Source: 2-01-FULL-39-10-A sp964565795 (lineage in GTDB: Bacteria; Patescibacteriota; Microgenomatia; Levybacterales; UBA12049). Taken from it: a stretch of DNA of 6,252 bases. A program made the position numbers and the translations under genes. How positions within the stretch are numbered: the stretch's first letter is position 1; each line of letters opens with the position of its first letter. The stretch is from contig CAZMGC010000045.1 in NCBI GenBank assembly GCA_964565795.1, forward strand, positions 1-6,252, in the 5' to 3' direction. Below the pieces are notes generated by a model that made no database searches, was not told where the DNA came from, and was given only the letters and a program-made list of their open reading frames with translations. Of this stretch, positions 1-5,981 are shown in pieces.

Positions 1-111
1 ATTTCCATAATTTATAAATGAGCAGGAGAGATAAATACGAAATTAGCCTCGTTTTATGGACGAGTCCAAGCTGGATTATACAAAATTAGAATCTTACATT
101 AAAGAGGTACT
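1..111. other. Region downstream of the PBP gene, no gene recognised
   Basis: No convincing coding sequence is visible here. A short inverted repeat CTCGT (48-52) / ACGAG (60-64) with a 7-base loop could form a weak hairpin. It lacks a T-run on either strand, so it is not a convincing intrinsic terminator for the PBP gene. On the minus strand an exact TATAAT lies at 80-75, with a poor -35 (TTTAAT at 103-98) 17 bases away. It could start a transcript running out of the window. An ATG on the minus strand at 8-6 is too close to the edge to judge. Confidence 0.4.
75..103 (-). promoter_or_regulatory. Possible minus-strand promoter beyond the PBP gene
   Basis: The minus strand reads TTTAAT (103-98), a 17-base spacer, then TATAAT (80-75). 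The -10 is exact but the -35 matches consensus at only three positions. In AT-rich DNA a chance match is quite possible. No start codon opening a long frame lies 6-7 bases downstream, unlike at the other promoters in this window. If real, it would serve an RNA or gene lying mostly outside the window. Confidence 0.2.
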
Positions 112-2282
112 TTAAGGATTTGGGGTAGGAGATGGTGAGAGTTCTGGATGCGAACAAGTTACACAATATCTATCGCCCGTATCGTCAGTTATAACATAGT
201 GTTCTTTAAGTTCTAGGTTATCTGTTTGTTTTGGATCTTTTGGAAGATCCTGGGTGTTCTTATCCACATACACATTAGTTTTGCCTGGATCTCTTCTTTT
301 AGGGAATTTATTCCTTACGAAATAATCAGTTCTCATTTCGCAGCTTGCTCCTTCAGCGGGAAAAAGTCCTGATTGGCGGCAAACATTTAGCCTAACTGCG
401 TTTTGTGGAGGAGATAAGGGTGTTGTTTTTTCATCGCTTAGTAAAAATTCCATAATTTCATGCCAGATAGGGGATGCGCCAGTTACTCCAGATACAANNN
501 NNNNNNNCAACTGCCCCCATAGGCGTATTGTCATTATTTCCTACCCATGTGGTAACAACATATTTCGGAGTATATCCTATTGTCCAGTTATCTCTGTAGT
601 CATTAGTGGTTCCTGTTTTGACTGGAACATATTGGCCAGGAATGTTTAGTACTGAATTAGTTCCAAATGCCATTGCTCGGGCCTGATTATCAGCTAAGAT
701 ATCAGAAATTATAAACGTAACTTCTTCGGGTAAAACTCTTTTTCCAAATATTGGAGCCTGATTCTTTTTCCTTTCGAGAGTTTTTCCTCTGCTATCTTTA
801 ACCTCAATAACCGGATTCAAATCAACGCGATATCCTTTATTTGCAAATACTCCAAAAGCTGTGGTCATGTCGAGCATGGTTACCTCTCCTCCTCCTAAAG
901 TAAGAGAGAGTCCGTATCTTTGGGGATCAGTAAATGTATTTATTCCCATGGCAGTAGCAGTAGCCATCATGGTTAAGTTTTAGCATTTTTACGGCTGGGA
1001 TATTAAGAGAGCTTGCTAATGACTCTCTAAGAGATACCGCACCATGAAATTTTCCATCATAATTTTTTGGACAATAAGAAGGGCCATTTGATTGAGGATA
1101 GCATGTATCTTTATCTACAAAAATTGTTGCTGCTGAGTAGCCATTTTGAATTCCTACGGCGTAATTAATTGGCTTTATGGAGGATCCAGGTTGTCTTAGA
1201 GCTAACGCTATATTAACATTTCCATCAATTGAGGTGTCAAAATAATCCTTGCTTCCGACCATAGCCAATATGTCTCCATTTCCTGGGTCGCTTACTACAG
1301 CTGCTCCATTTGAAACTCTGGCAAACCTTAACTTTGCAACTTCAGTAGCAACTGCTAGCTCTGCAAATGCCTGAATACTTGAGTCCAGAGAAGTGGTGAT
1401 TCTAAATCCGCCTTCTTCGGTAAATTTATCTCCATATTTCTTTTCCATAAGATCTTTTATGTAAAGAACGAAATGAGGAGCTTGTATATTATTGGAAACA
1501 TTTTTATATTCAAGTTTTTGTTTTTTTGCAGCTTCTTCCTCTTCTTGAGTAATGTATCCTTGTTCTCTCATTTGCCTAAGTACTACTTCTTGTCTGTTTT
1601 TTGCTAGATCAGGACGGGATCCAAACGGTGAATAAAGAGTAGGGCTTTGTGGGAGTCCCGCCAGGAGAGCAGCTTCAGCAAGAGTTAGGTCTTTTGCACT
1701 TTTTCCAAAATAAGTTTTCGATGCTGCCTCAATTCCGTATGCAGTTCCTCCATAAGGGATTTGATTTAAGTACATTTCTAGAATTTGTGACTTGGAATAG
1801 AGGACCTCAGTTACAAATGCCAAAACAATCTCTTTTACTTTTCTTTGAACGGAGCGCTCAGATGTTAGAAGACTACTTTTTATAAGCTGTTGGGTAATAG
1901 TGGAGCCTCCTTGAATAGGTTTTCCTGAAATATTTGCAACTAATGCTCTCGTGATTCCTCTTATGTCAATCGCTCCGTGTCTATAGAAATCTTTATCTTC
2001 AATTGCAATTGTCGATTCCTGCACATGCTTTGGAATTTCCTTAAGGGGAATTTGAGTCCTGTTTTTATTTGAGTAAACTGTATATAAAAGTTTTCCATCG
2101 CGATCGAAAATTTGGCTTGATTCTGGAATTGCTGTGGGATTATTTAGTCTGGTGGGGGAGGGAAGATCTTTAAGAATAAAATTATATGCGATTAATCCCG
2201 CGATTACTGCAAGAATAAACACCACTAGGCCAAAATATCTTTTCTTTCGAAACTTTCGATAAAGTTTTCTTATAGTATCCAT
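112..2282 (-). CDS. Class A penicillin-binding protein (glycosyltransferase/transpeptidase), frame interrupted
   Basis: This bifunctional peptidoglycan synthase polymerises lipid II (GT51 domain) and cross-links stem peptides (transpeptidase domain) outside the membrane. The protein starts with a basic cytoplasmic tail and one membrane anchor (residues about 15-38). The GT51 domain (about 57-235) shows EDKDFYRHGA with catalytic Glu95, GGSTITQQ (125-132), RKVKE (147-151) and LEMYLNQIPYGG. The transpeptidase domain has the nucleophile motif SSIK (Ser367, Lys370), SLN (425-427) and KTGT (minus strand, 619-608). The frame breaks at 971, after LKLN, and resumes at once with MMATATAMGI. An N gap at 498-507 separates GNNDNTPMGAV from SGVTGASPIW. 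Rejoined, the protein is about 720 residues, normal for the family, and ends in a Ser/Pro-rich tail. Two cysteine pairs suggest an oxidising extracytoplasmic location. The ATG at 2282 sits six bases after a -10 element, so the mRNA is probably leaderless. Identity is very sure; whether the break is biological or an assembly error cannot be settled here. Confidence 0.95.
498..507. other. Ten-N assembly gap inside the PBP gene
   Basis: Exactly ten Ns interrupt the transpeptidase domain. On the minus strand the left piece ends ATGGGGGCAGTTG and the right piece begins TTGTATCTGG. Joining them with nothing between gives MGAVVVSGVTG in one frame. Both flanks carry CAA on the plus strand, and collapsing that overlap gives MGAVVSGVTG, also in frame. 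The Ns therefore look like a fixed-size scaffold placeholder with little or no missing sequence. The ten Ns by themselves create an artificial frameshift. Confidence 0.9.
961..976 (-). other. Frame break in the PBP gene
   Basis: Reading the minus strand, codons for LKLN end at 972. One extra base (971) follows, and then the downstream frame opens with ATG ATG at 970. In class A PBPs this stretch usually reads LNG-V-x-x-M before the MGI motif. About four codons therefore seem to be missing, which with the extra base means a net loss of about 11 nt. Staying in the first frame adds only 14 unrelated residues before a stop. A small assembly or sequencing deletion is the simplest reading, but a true inactivating mutation is not excluded. 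Confidence 0.8.
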
Positions 2283-2318
2283 TAGATAATAGTATCATTG
2301 AGGGAGACAAAGAGACAA
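2283..2318 (-). promoter_or_regulatory. Promoter of the PBP gene, leaderless
   Basis: The minus strand shows TTGTCT (2318-2313), an 18-base spacer, then an extended -10 TGA-TACTAT (2297-2289). The ATG at 2282 begins seven bases after the last T, where transcription would be expected to start. No Shine-Dalgarno sequence fits in the interval, so translation should begin at the 5' end of the mRNA. The -35 abuts that of the divergent cvpA-CAP promoter. Confidence 0.6.
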
Positions 2319-2319
2319 C
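2304..2319. repeat. Tandem 8-bp repeat supplying both divergent -35 elements
   Basis: GAGACAAA (2304-2311) is followed directly by GAGACAAC (2312-2319). The first copy provides the plus-strand -35 (GAGACA). The complement of the second provides the minus-strand -35 (TTGTCT). The two promoters are thus back to back without overlap of the -35 hexamers. The repeat could also be a binding site for a shared regulator, but nothing else in the sequence shows this. Confidence 0.5.
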
Positions 2320-2332
2320 AATTTACTATAAT
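2304..2332 (+). promoter_or_regulatory. Promoter of the cvpA-CAP/pgk operon, leaderless
   Basis: GAGACA (2304-2309, four of six consensus bases) is followed by a 17-base spacer and an exact TATAAT (2327-2332). The GTG start of the downstream gene lies at 2339, after six bases, at the predicted transcription start. No ribosome binding site can fit. This promoter probably drives both the CvpA-CAP gene and pgk. Confidence 0.65.
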
Positions 2333-2338
2333 ATTTTT

Positions 2339-3370
2339 GTGATTTCGATTGAACAGATTCAGGCATTTCTACATTTTCTTACAATTCCTTTTGTAAATTT
2401 TAATTTTATAGACTTGGCGATATTTATAATAATTGCTTTTTATGCTCTTGAAGGGTATGCATTAGGTTTTATAAAAGGATTTGCTGATTTTATAAGTTTT
2501 CTAGCGTCATTTTTATTTGGTCTAACTTTTTATGATATTTTTGGGGATTTTTTAGTTAATACATTTAGTATTCCAAAAGGATTCGGAAATGCATTGGGAT
2601 TTTTTCTAGCAGCTTTTCTTTGCGAGATCATTTTAACTATTTTCCTAAGACATACTATTCTGCCGTTTATTTTTAAAAGACTTGAGGGGATTGATTATCC
2701 TAAAAAAGTTGAAAAAGTATTGGGAATTTTACCAGGTGTTTCATCCGCGTTTGTGCTTTTGTCGTTTATTTTAACTATGGTGGTTGCTCTTCCTCTCTCT
2801 CCATTTATGAAAAATTCTGTCGCTGCTTCTAAATTAGGAGCTCCACTTGTGTCTAGTATTCAAGGCTTTGATAAAGAACTTAATGATGTTTTTGGCGGGG
2901 CAGTAAATGATGCTTTAACTTTTCTAACAGTTGAGCCAAAAAGCGATGAGCTTTTAGAGTTGAATTTTAAAACTGCAAGCGTAAAAGTTGATAGGGATTC
3001 TGAAGTAGAAATGCTTAATTTAGTAAATGCAGAAAGGGCAAATATGGATCTTCCGCCAGTAGAGGAGGATCAAAGTCTAAGAGAGGTTGCAAGATCTCAT
3101 TGTACGGATATGTTAAATCGTGGATATTTCTCTCACTACACCCCTGAAGGAAAATCACCTTTTGATAGAATGGCTGAAAAAGACATTACCTATAAATTTG
3201 CTGGTGAGAATTTAGCCCTAGCTCCTAGCACCAAGCTTGCGATGCAGGGGCTCATGAATAGCGCAGGACATCGCGAAAATATTCTTTCAGGGAATTTTGG
3301 AAGAGTTGGTATTGGCGTAATCGATGGAGGAATTTACGGAGAAATGTTCTGTCAGGAATTTACAGACTAA
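2339..3370 (+). CDS. CvpA-like membrane protein fused to an extracytoplasmic CAP (SCP/YkwD) domain
   Basis: The N-terminal half has about four hydrophobic segments (roughly residues 21-45, 48-69, 84-103 and 135-153) with the CvpA-type pattern LEGYALGFIKGFADF. The family is named for colicin V production and is now linked to envelope functions. After a linker (about 155-218) comes a CAP domain (about 220-343) with LVNAERA, ARSHCTDMLNRGYFSH, AGENLA, NSAGHRENIL and the closing MFCQEF. The conserved pocket residues His254, Glu290 and His311 are present. CAP domains are generally secreted, so with an even number of membrane segments both ends should face outside; that topology is inferred. The GTG at 2339 is chosen because it lies six bases after an exact TATAAT and no suitable ATG exists before the membrane region. 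pgk follows after three bases. Substrate and role are unknown; a wall-associated function fits the divergent PBP neighbour. Confidence 0.85.
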   Translation: MISIEQIQAFLHFLTIPFVNFNFIDLAIFIIIAFYALEGYALGFIKGFADFISFLASFLFGLTFYDIFGDFLVNTFSIPKGFGNALGFFLAAFLCEIILTIFLRHTILPFIFKRLEGIDYPKKVEKVLGILPGVSSAFVLLSFILTMVVALPLSPFMKNSVAASKLGAPLVSSIQGFDKELNDVFGGAVNDALTFLTVEPKSDELLELNFKTASVKVDRDSEVEMLNLVNAERANMDLPPVEEDQSLREVARSHCTDMLNRGYFSHYTPEGKSPFDRMAEKDITYKFAGENLALAPSTKLAMQGLMNSAGHRENILSGNFGRVGIGVIDGGIYGEMFCQEFTD

Positions 3371-3373
3371 TTT

Positions 3374-4405
3374 ATGGCAAATTTACCGAACCTAGGATCC
3401 GAGGAAATAAAAAATAAAAAAGTGATTCTTCGATATGAATGCGATGTAAGGCTTTCTGAAAACGGCGAAATACTAGATGAAACAAGGCTTGTTTCAGGTT
3501 TTTCTACCATAGAGTATCTTCTAGAAAATAACTGTGAAGTAGTAATTCTTGGTCATTTAAGGCGTCCCGAAGGATGGGATGAGAAATTTAGTCTCTTACC
3601 TGTAGCAAAATGGTTTGCAAAAGAATTTGAATCTCAAGAGTCTAAGATTGAGCTCGGAAAATTTAAAGGCTGGAAGATTAGGAATGGCTTAGTTTTGCTT
3701 GAAAATCTGAGATTTTATAAAGAAGAAAAAGATAATGATCTTAATTTTGCGAAAGAATTAGCAGGCCTTGGGGAAATTTATATTAACGAAGCATTTGGTT
3801 CTAGCCATAGGGAACATGCATCGATTGTTGGAATTCCAAAATTCTTACCCCACTATCCAGGGTTTCATTTTACTAAAGAAGTCAGAGTATTGGAAAGCGT
3901 AATTAGTTCCCAGAAAAGTCCTCTTACTATTATATTAGGGGGAGCGAAGATGGAAACCAAGCTACCAATAATATCTAAAATGCATGATATCGCAGACTAT
4001 ATTCTAATTGGGGGAAAGATTTCAGATAAAGACAGAAGTGTCATTAGGGGTATAAAAAGCAGTAAAGCAAAAATTATAGTTGCAGATTCGTCAGAAGAAG
4101 GACGAGATATTGCAGATTTGAGCGTTAATGAATTTGAGAATATTATTTCACAAAGCGAAATGGTGGTCTGGAATGGCCCAATGGGTTTTTTAGAAGGTGG
4201 TTTTGAGAAAAATACTTTAGGAATTGCAAAATCTATTGTTAATTGTAATGCCTATAAGATTGCTGGGGGAGGAGATACAGTAGCTTTTCTAAATAAACAC
4301 AGGTTGTTTGACAGCTTTGATTTCGTATCAATGGGTGGAGGCGCAATGCTTAAATTTTTGTCTGGAGAGTCTTTGCCGGGAATTATCGCACTAGAGAATA
4401 ATTAA
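3374..4405 (+). CDS. pgk: Phosphoglycerate kinase, shortened and divergent
   Basis: The enzyme transfers phosphate between 1,3-bisphosphoglycerate and ADP in lower glycolysis, in the cytoplasm. Family signatures run in order: TRL with Arg38, GHLRRP (His61, Arg64), LLENLRF (Arg113), NEAFGSSHREHAS (His145, Arg146), LGGAKMETK (Lys192, Lys196), WNGPMGFLE (Glu274), GGGDT (298-302), GGGA (321-324) and LPGI near the end. At 343 residues it is clearly shorter than the usual 390-415. The loss lies between IGG (about 212-214) and ADLS (247-250), where the normal tFLkAxG...S and lPvD stretches should be. The substrate loop normally RVDFNVP reads RYECDVR, so the usual Asp and Asn become Glu22 and Asp24. 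STGGGA reads SMGGGA. It starts three bases after the CvpA-CAP stop, so it is probably co-transcribed; no strong ribosome binding site is visible. It is either a streamlined working PGK or a paralogue with altered activity. Confidence 0.92.
   Translation: MANLPNLGSEEIKNKKVILRYECDVRLSENGEILDETRLVSGFSTIEYLLENNCEVVILGHLRRPEGWDEKFSLLPVAKWFAKEFESQESKIELGKFKGWKIRNGLVLLENLRFYKEEKDNDLNFAKELAGLGEIYINEAFGSSHREHASIVGIPKFLPHYPGFHFTKEVRVLESVISSQKSPLTIILGGAKMETKLPIISKMHDIADYILIGGKISDKDRSVIRGIKSSKAKIIVADSSEEGRDIADLSVNEFENIISQSEMVVWNGPMGFLEGGFEKNTLGIAKSIVNCNAYKIAGGGDTVAFLNKHRLFDSFDFVSMGGGAMLKFLSGESLPGIIALENN
4402..4405. other. Shared convergent stop codons (TTAA)
   Basis: The pgk stop TAA occupies 4403-4405 on the plus strand. 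The stop of the opposing small gene is TAA read from 4404 to 4402 on the minus strand. The palindrome TTAA thus ends both genes, with no room for a terminator between them. Each transcript must run into the other gene as antisense RNA unless it is stopped by another mechanism. Confidence 0.6.
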
Positions 4406-4677
4406 TGAGGTCGTGGGCCACCATTTCCATTATTTGAGCTTCCGCCGTTAGGTCTCTTCTGGCCTGTTTTGCTGCCTGATTCTCTTCTTGTTGAGCCTCC
4501 TTGTCTATACGGCATGCTTCCATTGCTGTCTTTCTTTTCTCCCTGGCGACCTTTATGTGATCTGCTTAGCTCCATGCTTCCTGTAGTTTGAGAAAAATTG
4601 ACAGCTGAAAATACTACTGTCTCTATAGCCCTAGGCATAGGCGGTTCAAATCCGATTCTTTCTGATCCAAAACTCAT
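4402..4677 (-). CDS. Small Gly/Ser/Arg/Asn-rich, probably disordered basic protein, function unknown
   Basis: I do not recognise this protein of 91 residues. Residues 1-30 (MSFGSERIGFEPPMPRAIE...) look partly ordered, with a short hydrophobic strand TVVFSAV. From about residue 34 to the end it is low complexity, rich in Gly, Ser, Arg, Lys, Gln and Asn and without hydrophobic clusters, ending GNGGPRPH. That resembles disordered RNA- or DNA-binding tails, but this is only an analogy. The start is set at the ATG at 4677, seven bases after an extended -10 (TGC-TATAAT, 4693-4685). A longer version could begin with TTG at 4704, but it would translate through the promoter. It is convergent with pgk and divergent from the cytidylate kinase-like gene. 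The open frame, the promoter placement and purine-rich codon use support a real gene. No homologue was checked. Confidence 0.55.
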   Translation of the reverse strand: MSFGSERIGFEPPMPRAIETVVFSAVNFSQTTGSMELSRSHKGRQGEKKDSNGSMPYRQGGSTRRESGSKTGQKRPNGGSSNNGNGGPRPH

Positions 4678-4684
4678 AGGGAAA

Positions 4685-4693
4685 ATTATAGCA
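4685..4693 (-). promoter_or_regulatory. Extended -10 promoter of the small disordered-protein gene, leaderless
   Basis: The minus strand reads TGC-TATAAT (4693-4685), an exact hexamer with the TGn extension. No good -35 lies 16-18 bases upstream, which the extended -10 could compensate. The ATG at 4677 follows after seven bases, so the transcript would be leaderless. Confidence 0.5.
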
Positions 4694-4714
4694 CGAGCTG
4701 TCAAGCAATACGAC

Positions 4715-4743
4715 TTGATGATAAAAGCATAAAGCTTTATAAT
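4715..4743 (+). promoter_or_regulatory. Promoter of the cytidylate kinase-like gene, leaderless
   Basis: TTGATG (4715-4720, four of six consensus bases), a spacer of exactly 17 bases and an exact TATAAT (4738-4743) form a strong-looking promoter. The ATG at 4750 lies after six bases, at the predicted transcription start. Another ATG at 4746 is out of frame and stops after five codons. It would fall upstream of the transcript start, which supports 4750. Confidence 0.7.
4724..4738. repeat. Short inverted repeat in the promoter spacer
   Basis: AAAGC (4724-4728) and GCTTT (4734-4738) form a 5-bp inverted repeat separated by ATAAA. It fills the spacer and touches the first base of the -10. This placement would suit a small operator, but the arms are short and a chance origin in AT-rich DNA is likely. 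Confidence 0.25.
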
Positions 4744-4749
4744 CTATGA

Positions 4750-5346
4750 ATGACACCCACTGACCTCGGAGATATAAGAAATATTACCGTTTCGGGCCGA
4801 ATCGCATCTGGTTCTACAACTCTTGCAAAACATTTAGCCAATACTCTTTCTTGGCGTCACGTAGAGGGTGGAGATATTTTTTGGGAAAGAGTGAGAGCAA
4901 GGCTAAATTTAAATCCAAAAGATACTGATAAAAGACCAGATAATGAGGATCAGATTTTTGATGAAGAGCTTAAAAAGATGCTAAAGGAGGAAAAAGACCT
5001 TATCTTAGAAGCAAAACTTGCTGGATACAATGCGCAGGGTATTCCAGGTGTTTTTAAAATTCTCGTTGTTTGTGAAGACTCAGCTGGGGAAGATCATATG
5101 GACATAAGAATTGATAGGCTTATAAATCGTGAACAACAGTCTCTTGAAACAGCAAAACAAGAAGTTATTGAAAGAGAAAAAAATGATATTGAAAAATGGA
5201 GGAGAATGTATGCAGATGGAGACCAGAGTTGGGTCTATTGGGACAGAAAATATTACGACTTTGTTGTGAATACATATTCTCATAATGCAGAAGAAAGCCT
5301 TAATTTAGTTCTTAAGCAGCTTGGTTTTCCAACGAAGGCTTCTTGA
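4750..5346 (+). CDS. Cytidylate kinase-like P-loop protein, archaeal type, lacking the Walker A lysine
   Basis: The protein resembles archaeal-type (d)CMP kinases, which phosphorylate CMP/dCMP with ATP in the cytoplasm. Supporting motifs in order are ITVSGRIASGSTTLAKHLA (12-30, P-loop), EGGDIFWE (39-46, equivalent to GGDlfRE), LILEAKLAGYNAQ (84-96, equivalent to lEsrLAGw), IDRLINRE (121-128), VIEREKNDIEKWRRMYA (139-155, lid) and RKYYDFVVNT (166-175, equivalent to YDlvinT). The length of 198 is close to the family norm. The P-loop has Ser22 where GxxxxGK[ST] expects the phosphate-binding lysine; Thr23 remains for the Mg site. A charged insert (about 57-75) follows the GGD motif. The substitution could mean loss of activity, compensation by another basic residue, or a lineage-specific variant. 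The start is fixed by the leaderless promoter. The family is fairly sure; the substrate is inferred. Confidence 0.75.
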   Translation: MTPTDLGDIRNITVSGRIASGSTTLAKHLANTLSWRHVEGGDIFWERVRARLNLNPKDTDKRPDNEDQIFDEELKKMLKEEKDLILEAKLAGYNAQGIPGVFKILVVCEDSAGEDHMDIRIDRLINREQQSLETAKQEVIEREKNDIEKWRRMYADGDQSWVYWDRKYYDFVVNTYSHNAEESLNLVLKQLGFPTKAS

Positions 5347-5371
5347 AATTAAGGTTTTATAGTGGTAGAGT
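5343..5371 (+). promoter_or_regulatory. Possible promoter of the DUF5667 gene
   Basis: TTGAAA (5343-5348), overlapping the stop codon of the preceding gene, is spaced 17 bases from TAGAGT (5366-5371). The -35 has five and the -10 four consensus bases. Transcription would start near 5378, leaving a leader of about 16 bases with no Shine-Dalgarno sequence. An alternative -10, TATAGT at 5358-5363, lacks a good -35. Read-through from the upstream gene is also possible. Confidence 0.35.
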
Positions 5372-5393
5372 AGGCTAGTTCCGCGCACTAAGT

Positions 5394-5981
5394 ATGAAGA
5401 ATTTGATTAATATAATACCGGGAATAATTTTTTTCATAATCTTAGTTTCCTCACCTGCGAAAGCACAAGTAATAGAAGTTACAACAAAACCTACAGAAAG
5501 TATTCCAATGCCTACTACCAGTTTAACACCTATTCCTGTACCTACAACTGTAGAATACCAGCTTCCTTATCCTGGAATTCTTCCTGGGAGTCCGCTTTAT
5601 TCAATAAAAATGATACGTGACAGAGTTGTTGAATTGCTGACAACAGACTCTGTTAAAAAAGCTAATTTTTATTTACTTCAAGCAGATAAAAGAACAGCGA
5701 GCGCATTAATGCTTTATGAAAAAGGGGATGACCGAATGGCAGAAACAACACTTACAAAGGCCCAGAAATATTTAGAAAAGTCTTTGGTGAAAGCGCAAGA
5801 AGCAAAAAATTCAGGGAAAGATGTCGGTGACATATTTGCAAGAATTAAAGATTCCTCAACAAAACAAAAACAAGAAATTGAAAATTTAAGTAATAAATCT
5901 AAAGAAAAAGGGGTGTCTTTGGCGGATGACCTAAAAAAGATAAAAAACCTTGAAAAAAGTGCAGATCAGCTTAAGCCGTAA
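5394..5981 (+). CDS. Secreted DUF5667-like protein
   Basis: A signal peptide is evident: MKN, a hydrophobic core (about 5-20) and an AKA cleavage site before Gln25. A Pro/Thr/Ser-rich linker follows (about 28-58, with repeated PTxx and PxP units), which would act as an extended spacer outside the cell. The rest (59-195) matches the pattern of DUF5667: LPGSPLYSIKMIRDRVVELLTTDSVKKANFYLLQADKRTASA is its usual opening, read here as consecutive short motifs LPGSPLYSIK, RDRVVELLT and ADKRTASAL. It continues as charged helices with coiled-coil character (about 85-190). No membrane anchor or lipobox cysteine is seen after the signal peptide. The role of the family is unknown; it is frequent in Patescibacteria and in sigma-factor neighbourhoods elsewhere. 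The start is the only initiator before an in-frame stop at 5376. No ribosome binding site is visible. Confidence 0.8.
   Translation: MKNLINIIPGIIFFIILVSSPAKAQVIEVTTKPTESIPMPTTSLTPIPVPTTVEYQLPYPGILPGSPLYSIKMIRDRVVELLTTDSVKKANFYLLQADKRTASALMLYEKGDDRMAETTLTKAQKYLEKSLVKAQEAKNSGKDVGDIFARIKDSSTKQKQEIENLSNKSKEKGVSLADDLKKIKNLEKSADQLKP

Noticed and set aside
48..64. Intrinsic terminator for the PBP gene
   Set aside because: The hairpin CTCGT/ACGAG has only five pairs and no T-run follows on the minus strand.
927..974. Programmed ribosomal frameshift in the PBP gene
   Set aside because: There is no slippery heptamer and no evident downstream stimulator, and about four conserved residues are also missing. 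A sequence deletion explains all of this more simply.
1649..1885. Plus-strand open frame of 78 codons
   Set aside because: It lies antisense within the GT51 domain of the PBP gene, where the minus strand has clear catalytic motifs. It has no promoter or ribosome binding site and its product resembles no family.
4678..4704. TTG start at 4704 for the small minus-strand gene, and TTGACA at 4704-4699 as its -35
   Set aside because: The TTG start would place the exact TATAAT inside the coding region and translate across it. As a -35, TTGACA is only eight bases from the -10, far from 17. The ATG at 4677 fits better.
5080..5283. Minus-strand open frame of 67 codons
   Set aside because: It is antisense to the cytidylate kinase-like gene, whose lid and YYDFVVNT motifs are encoded here. 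The product has the Phe/Ile-rich composition typical of the reverse of Lys/Glu-rich coding DNA.
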